A stretch of 64,000 nucleotides of DNA from Perognathus longimembris pacificus. Its lineage: Eukaryota > Chordata > Mammalia > Rodentia > Heteromyidae. Shown one piece after another: positions 56,763-64,000 of this stretch. The stretch covers positions 12,265,528 through 12,329,527 of the forward strand of contig NC_063184.1 of NCBI RefSeq assembly GCF_023159225.1, read 5' to 3'. The translations under genes were made by a program, and so were the position numbers. Under the pieces are notes generated by a model. It saw only the letters and a program-made list of their open reading frames with translations, did no database searches and was not told where the DNA came from. Positions within the stretch are counted from its first letter, which is position 1. The number at the start of each line of letters is the position of its first letter.

Positions 56763-57560
56763 TTTTCAGTGTGCCTCCCTTGTTCACCACCAAATATGAT
56801 GCTGGTAGGTTAGCCACATGACTCACAACAGGTTCCTAATAACACACTAGGAGAAAATCAACACCAACTAAACAGAAACTATTCAAGGAGGAAAGCCAAT
56901 AAAGAGTTGAGAGCATTCAGGTATAATGAGAAAACTTTTTTTTCATAAAAATTGTCCCATAGCATATTTGGTGGGGGGAGGGGGTGGACAGCTAATTTAG
57001 AAAAAAATAGAACACTGATCTCCATCTTTATTCCTTTAATCTTCATCTCCCATAATTACCATCAGAGTCCAGTGTTTGTTTGTTTTCTCAGATATTGTAT
57101 GGCATGCAAGGGTTTTTGTCTACATGAGGATCACACCACAAAACACAAAAAAAGAATTACAAGTTGTCAGATTCATCTCAAATAGCAGCATTCTAAAATA
57201 CCATTGGCAGAGAACCCCGGGGAAATCTCCCATTCTTCCAAACGCCATCATAGCAGACTGTCCTGCTAATTAAATGGCACAGATGTTATATGTGGCCAGA
57301 GAAGGGTCCACATGGCACAGACAGCTGTCAGAACAACCACAAAGTGCTCAGAGCAAACTACTTCCTTCTTCCTTCTTCCTACCTCTAAACTTGTCTGTAC
57401 AAAAGTATCTTCCATCAACTTCATTTGAGAAAAATGCATATTTTGTTTTTGTAACACTATCAGAATGCACTTATGTTACTGGCTAGTTATATGTAGATAA
57501 TGGAAAGGAAGGAAGCTATAAAAATTAAATTACCTGAACTATGTAACTGAATATAAATGG
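56763..57560. other. Unique non-coding DNA
   Basis: No element recognised. Frames of 63-77 codons at 56952-57486 overlap on both strands and have no domain. Confidence 0.45.
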
Positions 57561-57564
57561 ACTT

Positions 57565-57775
57565 TTGTGGGAAGAGAGTGGTATAGGGGCTCGATCTGGG
57601 CGTAGGCTGTCCATTCGCTTTTCTGCTTAAGGCTGGTGCTCTACCACTTGAACCACAGCTCTGCTTCTGGCTTCTTGTGGTTAACCGGAGATAAACTCTC
57701 TCCTTGATGGCTTTCAATTGCAAACCTCAGATCTCAGCCTTCTGGGTAGCAAGGATTATAGACATGAGTTACCAG
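57565..57775 (-). mobile_element. SINE, 7SL-head + Geo tail
   Basis: 'ggctgtccattcgcttttctgcttaaggctggtgctctaccacttg' to 'agatctcagccttctgggtagc...gacatgagttaccag'. Confidence 0.88.
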
Positions 57776-57919
57776 AAACAAACATAAGTTGGCCTTATTA
57801 AACTCATGTATTTGGTGGGATAAAATTAAGTTATTTTCTCTTTTGTGATTTTATTGCCATGGAATTTATAATATTTTAAAACACAATCATGTCTCTGAAA
57901 AACACTAAAAGCTCACAAC

Positions 57920-57998
57920 CCTTAAGGGTCACTCAAGTCACAGAGTACTCACCTAGCAAGCATGAGACCATTATTTTAAGGACCAGTAGCATCATCAA
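57920..57998 (+). mobile_element. ID-like monomer (old)
   Basis: 'gggtcactcaagtcacagagtactcacctagcaagcatgag' has the ID A-box and arm pattern; the B box is decayed. Confidence 0.5.
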
Positions 57999-58004
57999 AA
58001 AATT

Positions 58005-58060
58005 AAATTTGTATTATATTTATTTTATTATATTTATTATATTTATATTATATTTATGTC
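58005..58060. repeat. TTAT-rich low-complexity
   Basis: Imperfect (TTTATTATA)n. Confidence 0.85.
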
Positions 58061-58247
58061 ATCCAAAACAAAGTTTTGTTGGGATAGCGAATATTTTAGG
58101 TGTTATGAAAACTATAAAACTTAATGTAGGTGTTTTTATTCTAAGATGTAGTTTTAGAATTGATATGCTATAATAACTCATTGCCAAACATCAGAAAAAT
58201 ATCTGAGCAATTCAGAATATGGAATTTGTAGTGGATTTGGAGCAATA

Positions 58248-58248
<1 letters not shown>

Positions 58249-58285
<37 letters not shown>
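58249..58285. repeat. (CA)n microsatellite
   Basis: 37 bp of pure CA. Confidence 0.97.
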
Positions 58286-58287
<2 letters not shown>

Positions 58288-58890
58288 TGGGATATGAACC
58301 TAGACTGAAGGCCCCAGAATTGTCTCCAACCTCTAGCATGCTAGCCATTTCTAACATTCCCAGAGGTAGGCCCAGCCTTCAGAGAGAACACTCTTAGTCC
58401 TGCAAGAGTACTGAGCAGACCACAATGGCATCCAAAGCCTGAGAGTTCATCCAGGTTTCCCCAGCTCATGTAGCTCCAGGGCCTAGTACATAATGCATGC
58501 TTTCCACAACAGACAATGTCCAAACCTTGATTCAATCAAGACTAGCCATACTAAGGAAAGTTCTATGTTTCTTGATGATGACAGTTCTCTGCTCTCAGAG
58601 ATCAAAATCATAGAGTGGAGCCGATGGGCGTGGCCACATGGGCTTATTCTCCATCATGCACTGCTCTGGCCATACAAACCACATCCTGTAGAAAATCAGT
58701 CTATAGACACAGGACAAAGCTATGTTCTGGTAAATGCCTTAAATGCAAGCTGTTAGGGTTTGATTGTATTGGAATAAAAGGAAATTGCTTGACAATTTGT
58801 AAGCAGTTATAAAATGGCCTTGGCTACTGTTAAAGAAAACATTAACTATGTCAATACGTCTTTCCATATCTGCAAAGGCATAAGCTCTTT
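58286..58890. other. Unique non-coding DNA
   Basis: No element recognised. Three overlapping frames of 64-87 codons without a known domain. Confidence 0.45.
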
Positions 58891-58905
58891 AACATTCATA
58901 TTTTT

Positions 58906-59121
58906 TTTTTGTTTTTTGTTTTTGTTTTTGCCAGTCCTGGGCCTTGGACTCAGGGCCTGAGCACTGTCCCTGGCTTCTTCCCGCTCAAGGCTAGCACTCT
59001 GCCACTTGAGCCACAGCGCCACTTCTGGCCGTTTTCTGTATATGTGGTGCTGGGGAATCGAACCTAGGGCCTCGTGTATCCAAGGCAGGCACTCTTGCCA
59101 CTAGGCTATATCCCCAGCCCC
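58906..59121 (-). mobile_element. SINE IDL-Geo, young subfamily
   Basis: Complete, with the 15-bp duplication 'aacattcatattttt' at 58891-58905 and 59122-59136. The tail is T-rich with G interruptions. Confidence 0.98.
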
Positions 59122-59136
59122 AACATTCATATTTTT

Positions 59137-59723
59137 AATGCATGATCTAGCATTCCATCAAAGGAACCGTGGCTAGTTTTCTATTGACTCCATCTTTTCT
59201 TTAGTAGTTTTTCTCCATTGACAAGGTTGTCTGGTTTTTAAATATATCTCAATTTATCATTAAGAATCAAATCTCATATCAGACTTGATAAATCTACTCA
59301 AAGCCTTTTTCCTGAAGTGGGAATTCTCTGTTTCGGAGAAATGGAAAGATTTAATGAATATATTGTTGTTATATTATGACATCTCATTTTTCCTTCTCAT
59401 AAATACTTGCAGCGTTTCTGATTTTCTCACCCTTTGGCTGGGAATGGCATTGCACTCGGTGCGATGGTGGGCGCTCATACCGAGTTTAATTTCTCTCACA
59501 AGGAGAGTTGACAAAAGATCACAGCCACTAAGCCCTGGAATTACCCTAGATATTGCCCTCTGTGCTCTGCAAATGAAATCCTACAGAAGACCCTTTGGAA
59601 AAAGAGAACATGATGGTTAACACTCAAAAATCCATTTCGCACAGGGCAGCGTTCGTACACACAGAAGTGCGAATAACAGGCCGAGCTGCTGGATTCTCTA
59701 TGAGAAAAGTCAGATGTGTCAGC

Positions 59724-59781
<58 letters not shown>

Positions 59782-60100
59782 CACTGTCCCTCACAGAGGC
59801 AGGCAGCCTCCCCCTGTACCTTCCACTCCCCAAGGCTCTTCTCCCACTCATCTCATGCCCTTGATTGACTACCAGGTCAGATAAGAAATTAAGACTAGTG
59901 AAATCAGAACCAGACGGCACCTGTCTGTCCCTTCCGCAGCCAGAAGAGAACTGAAATAAAGCACTTATGAAACTGCTGTGGTCATAACCTTCAAAACACT
60001 GAACTCCGCCCAGCTGTCAGCTTTCCCAAACAAAGCTTCCACAATAGAGACGCTGGCACCAAGGCACTCCTGGTCTATTTGTAACAGAATGCTGTCATTT
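59137..60100. other. Unique segment with raised CpG
   Basis: Between about 59330 and 60060 I count roughly 15 CpGs ('ctcggtgcgatggtgggcgctc', 'agcgttcgtac', 'gtgcgaataacaggccgagc'), unusual for this window. A 111-codon plus frame (59285-59620) and an 89-codon frame (59595-59864) lie here; I recognise no domain. (CA)n at 59727-59779 interrupts it. Confidence 0.5.
59727..59779. repeat. (CA)n microsatellite
   Basis: 53 bp of pure CA. Confidence 0.97.
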
Positions 60101-61375
60101 TGGGACAGGGGTGAAGGGCTGCAAACTGTAAAGGTCCCTTTATAGCTACAAAGATTCTGAAAATAGATGTTGCTCTACTGATTTAGACTTGCTAATAGAA
60201 GGATCAGTTTGCTTCTATTTAAAATGATTCATTTGCTCTGAAAGAAAAATGCTAGTAAGCAGTGATAAATACTTTGAAATGTGCACAATGCTTACTATCT
60301 GTCTTCTTCTGAAAGACATTGGCATTTTCTTGGGGTTGTTCTTTTATTTTTTTTTCTCTTTCTCTCAACCTATCTATTGACATTGGCAAACAGCTACTGG
60401 ATCATCTGCAATAAAGTTGAGCTCTTAACTAGAACCTTCAGTTACTCATTACTAGCAGCAAACAAATAAGAAAGGGAATGAGTTTGCACACTGGCCCATC
60501 ATATACACCTGAGTATGTGTTACTGGTAAGAGTTATTGGGGAAGACTTCAGTGAAATTTTTCATATCTCATTTGATGATAAGATTTCCAATTATTTCTAC
60601 TTAGTCCATATCTTAAGATAACAAAACAACTAATTCATTTTTTTAAATGAAGAGTTTTACGTTGAGGAAATCCAAATGAGAACTGAAACACATGAAAGGA
60701 TTTACAACTGTATCATTTCATTGAAATAAATTATATAACTTATGTATTTCCAAGCAATCACTAGCAACATTTAAGCTAATGCAACCAAGATATAGCATAA
60801 TTCAATGTAAGGGACACAGAAATAACATACATTTCTGCCCATATTTTAGCTTTAAGAAAGTTTATATTGCCACATTGCTTTAACCATTGCATATGGAAAT
60901 TAGGCATTTGTTAAAATTGTACAACAGAGTAAAGGTAAAAAAGAAAAACAGTTGAAAGCTATTTTAACCAGATGTTAAATCCTTATGCATTTGCATGTCA
61001 TATTACAAATATACATATACACAAGACTAGAGCCTGAGGAGTAGGAAACATTGGTAAATATTTATATGCAGAATATAAACTAGGTCCCTATCCATTCTAT
61101 GTCTAATCTTCTAACGATTTATTTTATACTGTCTCAATAGACACAATTTTTCAACTGTGCTATTTTTCTCTTGAAATACTAGATTGTTTATACTAGTACT
61201 TCAAAGATATTTATGTAATTAAGGTTCTATTTCTATATTGGCTTTTAAATCCAAGTTCTTGTTTTGGAATGCTATGTGCCCACAAAGAAGTCTAGCAGGG
61301 CCACCATACTAGGCAAGGCTTCCATGAGGAAGGGAGAGGCAGGAAGAAGCCTGAAGACAGGCACACCAAAGTGTC
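60101..61375. other. Unique AT-rich DNA
   Basis: No element recognised. Confidence 0.5.
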
Positions 61376-61384
61376 TGTCTTTCA

Positions 61385-61570
61385 ATTCTGGCTCCTTAGC
61401 CTCCCAGTTTAGTGATATCACCTATTAACCTCTATTCTTTCTTGATGAGGAAATCAGGAACTATAGAGAATAATGACACTTTACATACTTCTTCTGAAGA
61501 CAAAGAAGTGAATACTTGTAAAGTACTTAGAACCAAGCCCGGGACATAGCAAATACTGTGTTGCTAGTTT
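61385..61570 (+). mobile_element. MIR
   Basis: 'cttgatgaggaaatcagg...gaatacttgtaaagtacttagaaccaagcccgggacatagcaaatac' follows the MIR second half. Confidence 0.75.
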
Positions 61571-61589
61571 AAATTAAAGTAAAATGAGT

Positions 61590-61703
61590 CACGTACTCAC
61601 ATTTGTAGTCCTAGCTACTCAGGAAACTGAGATCTGAGGATAGTGGTTCAAAGGCAGCCCAGGTTGGAAAAGTCTGTAACACTCTTGTCTCCAATTAACC
61701 AAC

Positions 61704-61757
<54 letters not shown>

Positions 61758-61875
61758 GGAAATAAAGCTGTGGCTCAAGTGGTAGAACTGTTTTCTTGAT
61801 CAAAAAAGCTCATGAATAGTGCCCAGACACTGAGTTTAAGCCCCAGTACTGGCAATAAATAAATAAATAAATAAT
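61590..61875 (+). mobile_element. SINE, 7SL-head + Geo tail, A41 in the linker
   Basis: Head 'catttgtagtcctagctactcaggaaactgag' to 'ctccaattaacc', then (CA)n and 41 As (61715-61755), then Geo 'gaaataaagctgtggctcaagtgg' to 'gagtttaagccccagtactggc' and (AATA)n tail. Confidence 0.96.
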
Positions 61876-61994
61876 GAGCATTCTCAACTATGTGTGTATT
61901 TCAGAATATGGGCTCTAATATACATTTTAGTATACATAAATGTGGACCATTTTTCTTCCCACTAATTCCCAATTGATAGTGCAATGACAACAGC

Positions 61995-62215
61995 AAATTT
62001 TTAAACAGATATTGAGTGTTTACCATGCCCAGGCACAATTTTTAGCATTGTCTTATAATGTTATAATTCTTCCTCACCACTTTGCGTCATAGAAACTACC
62101 ATTAGTCCTGTCTTATAGATGAAGAAACAGGAATTCAGGAGACATTGTATCATTTTCTCAGGTACCTAAACTTATTAAGAGCAACCTAGGACCTGAAGCA
62201 AAGCCCACCTGACTG
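61995..62215 (-). mobile_element. MIR
   Basis: 'ttgagtgtttaccatgcccaggcacaatttttagcattg', 'cttatagatgaagaaacaggaattcagg'. Reverse-strand MIR, nearly full length. Confidence 0.85.
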
Positions 62216-62291
62216 CAAGAACTGTGCCCAGAACAGCAGAGCTCTTCTGCCTCCTGCCATGTAATTCAATGTATTCAACACCTCCCTACTG

Positions 62292-62359
<68 letters not shown>
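62292..62359. repeat. (CT)n microsatellite
   Basis: About 68 bp of pure CT. Frames through it on both strands are artefacts. Confidence 0.97.
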
Positions 62360-62362
<3 letters not shown>

Positions 62363-62524
62363 CTTTGTCCTTGGATGACTCAACTTGGTATCCAAACCCT
62401 TTCTGGGGGAAAGTCATGGCTTAGATGGGTTAAATCACGTTACTGAAAAATAAAAGAGTTGGTGCTCTGACCCTGGGAAGGAATTCTAGGCTTTTAGCCA
62501 CACTTGAGTTTGTTTCAAGCTGGG

Positions 62525-62615
62525 ATGGAAAGAATGCAGGACTAAGGATCACAGAGTCAGGATCCCAGCCCTGACTGTACCACGAACCTCTGTGTGTGAT
62601 TAAACAAGAAACTGA
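62525..62615 (+). mobile_element. MIR fragment
   Basis: 'gaatgcaggactaaggatcacagagtcaggatcccagccctgactgtacc' resembles the first half of MIR. Confidence 0.55.
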
Positions 62616-63529
62616 ATAAATCAGGCTTACGAAGGCTTGTTGTACCACAGCCGTGTTTCTGTGCTTGGCTAGTGCCAATTAAATACATTAGAATGGAAAA
62701 TACTTTTTTTCATAAAAACAACTCCTTGAATCTAAAAATATATAAAACTAAAATAATGATTCACTTTCTCCCTATAATAAGGTCATAGTAAAAATTAATC
62801 TTTTGACACAAAACTAAACTTTCACTCTGTAAAGATGATAAAACATGATAAAATCGGTCACATTTAGCTTCACGTAATTTAAGAGAGGGCTGGTAGCCAT
62901 CCAAGTCACCAACAGGTACTATTGAAAGAGCATCTTTTTTTATTGTTGTTCTTCAAGGAGGAAAGGCCTTTTGTTTACAAAAAGGTTGATGGCATTTGAG
63001 CCTGTGGAATTGACAAAAATATATCTCACTGTTTCTCCCTGTGGCTGTGGCTAGCTGTCTGTCTATCTTTCTCTCTCTGTCCTTACTCTCCATCCAAGCA
63101 GCTTTTTTTGTCAACTTGCTCAAGTACATCTCTTTCTTACTTTGAGTAAAAGAACACAAATGCTGCTGGAGTGAAGAGAACCTGTATAGTAATTAGTGCC
63201 TAGGCTCCTCTATCTGCTTGGTACAGCATCCAAAATTACTGATGGACATTCAATTAAAAGCCCAATATAAGTCCTAGAATACAGCAGAGTGGGCTACAGA
63301 CAGAAAAGAGAGTCTAGAACTCCTCTGCTATATTAGCACCAGTAATAATGGAATAAAATTCTAGGGCTTGGAAAGAAATGAGAGCATAGGACCTTAAGGC
63401 ACTGGAGTATGTGCAGGAGTTGACATGACAGTCATGTCTGTAGATTGCTGCTATCTGTGGTGTGTCCAGTTTCAAAATATCTTTAGTAAATACTGAAATC
63501 ATTTCTTTGTTAAGACAAATCAGATCAGA
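62616..63529. other. Unique non-coding DNA
   Basis: No element recognised. Minus frames of 68 and 78 codons have no domain. Confidence 0.5.
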
Positions 63530-63758
63530 AGCCCTGTCCCAGTGGCTCACGCCTTGTCATCCTAGCTACCCAAGAATTTGAGATCTGAAGAGTGAAGTTT
63601 AAAGCCAGCCTGGGCAGGGAAGTCCATGTGACTCTTATCTCTAATTAATCACCAAAAAGCCAGATGTGGAGAGCTAGCCTTGAGAGAAAAAAAAAGCTCA
63701 AGGGTCAGCACTCAGACCCTGAGTTCAAGTCCCAGGACCAGCAAACAAACAAAAAATA
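63530..63758 (+). mobile_element. SINE, 7SL-head + Geo tail
   Basis: 'cccagtggctcacgccttgtcatcctagctacc' to 'cctgagttcaagtcccaggaccagc'. The Geo A-box segment is deleted ('gatgtggagagctagcc'). Confidence 0.93.
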
Positions 63759-64000
63759 ACCACAGATGACAATTTACTGAGAGTGTTGAACAAAGCTGAC
63801 TCAAAAGTAAGTAAATAAATAAGTAGCCAAGGAAACTTGGGAATCCAACCAAATTGACTGAACATATCTATTAAACAGCACCCAGCTCTGCTGACTTCTA
63901 TAAGGCTGGAAGATGATCTTTGACTTCTTATATTAAAGCTTTCATTGGCAACAGGCAAGCTCTGTGCTATACAATACATAGTAAACCTGTTATTAATATA
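63759..64000. other. Unique DNA to window end
   Basis: No element recognised; the sequence is cut by the window edge. Confidence 0.45.

Overview
This window is mammalian nuclear DNA from a rodent, almost certainly of the superfamily Geomyoidea (pocket mice, kangaroo rats, pocket gophers). The main evidence is a dimeric SINE present in many copies. Its left half is derived from tRNA-Ala (ID-like), and its right half ends in the 'aggccctgagttcaagcccc...actggc' motif. That architecture matches the published IDL-Geo family of this superfamily. The species cannot be fixed from sequence alone. The DNA is AT-rich and intron- or desert-like. I find no intact protein-coding gene, no functional RNA gene, no CRISPR array and nothing prokaryotic. 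All open reading frames are short (largest 178 codons), and the longest ones lie in simple repeats.

The only gene-derived sequence I recognise is a 5'-truncated processed pseudogene of MEMO1 on the minus strand at about 9.66-10.38 kb. It carries the last 61 codons, a 3' UTR, a polyadenylation signal and a poly(A) tail. Its target-site duplication exists in three copies, which shows that two retrotransposons entered the same L1 endonuclease site one after the other. A second case of the same behaviour is a SINE pair at 25.5-25.97 kb.

By region: 0-6 kb holds two SINEs, an unassigned old repeat (about 2.4-3.0 kb) and unique DNA. 6-13.2 kb is dense in L1 3' ends, SINEs, the MEMO1 retrocopy and two long polypurine tracts. 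13.2-16 kb has CA microsatellites and a triplicated unit of about 90 bp with a microsatellite inside each copy. 16-21.7 kb has an L1 3' end split by a SINE, a perfect 26-bp palindrome and MIR/L2 relics. 21.7-24.8 kb is mostly unique. 24.8-33.7 kb carries many SINEs, MIRs, an MLT1-like LTR and a young SINE with a 39-A tail. 34-40.9 kb is sparse and includes an L1 copy with a textbook 5' inversion. 40.97-42.57 kb is an old L1M 3' half split by a SINE. 43.9-44.4 kb is a degenerate TG-rich tract. 45-64 kb has scattered SINEs, MIRs and long GA, GGAA, CT and CA microsatellites, plus a comparatively CpG-rich unique stretch at 59.3-60.1 kb.

There is no gene network here. What the window records is retrotransposition: one tail module (Geo) joined to two unrelated heads (tRNA-Ala and 7SL), L1-made insertions with readable target-site duplications, and SINE tails that turned into microsatellites. 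Family names come from memory of consensus motifs, without a database search; boundaries are usually good to about 10-20 bp, less for old copies.
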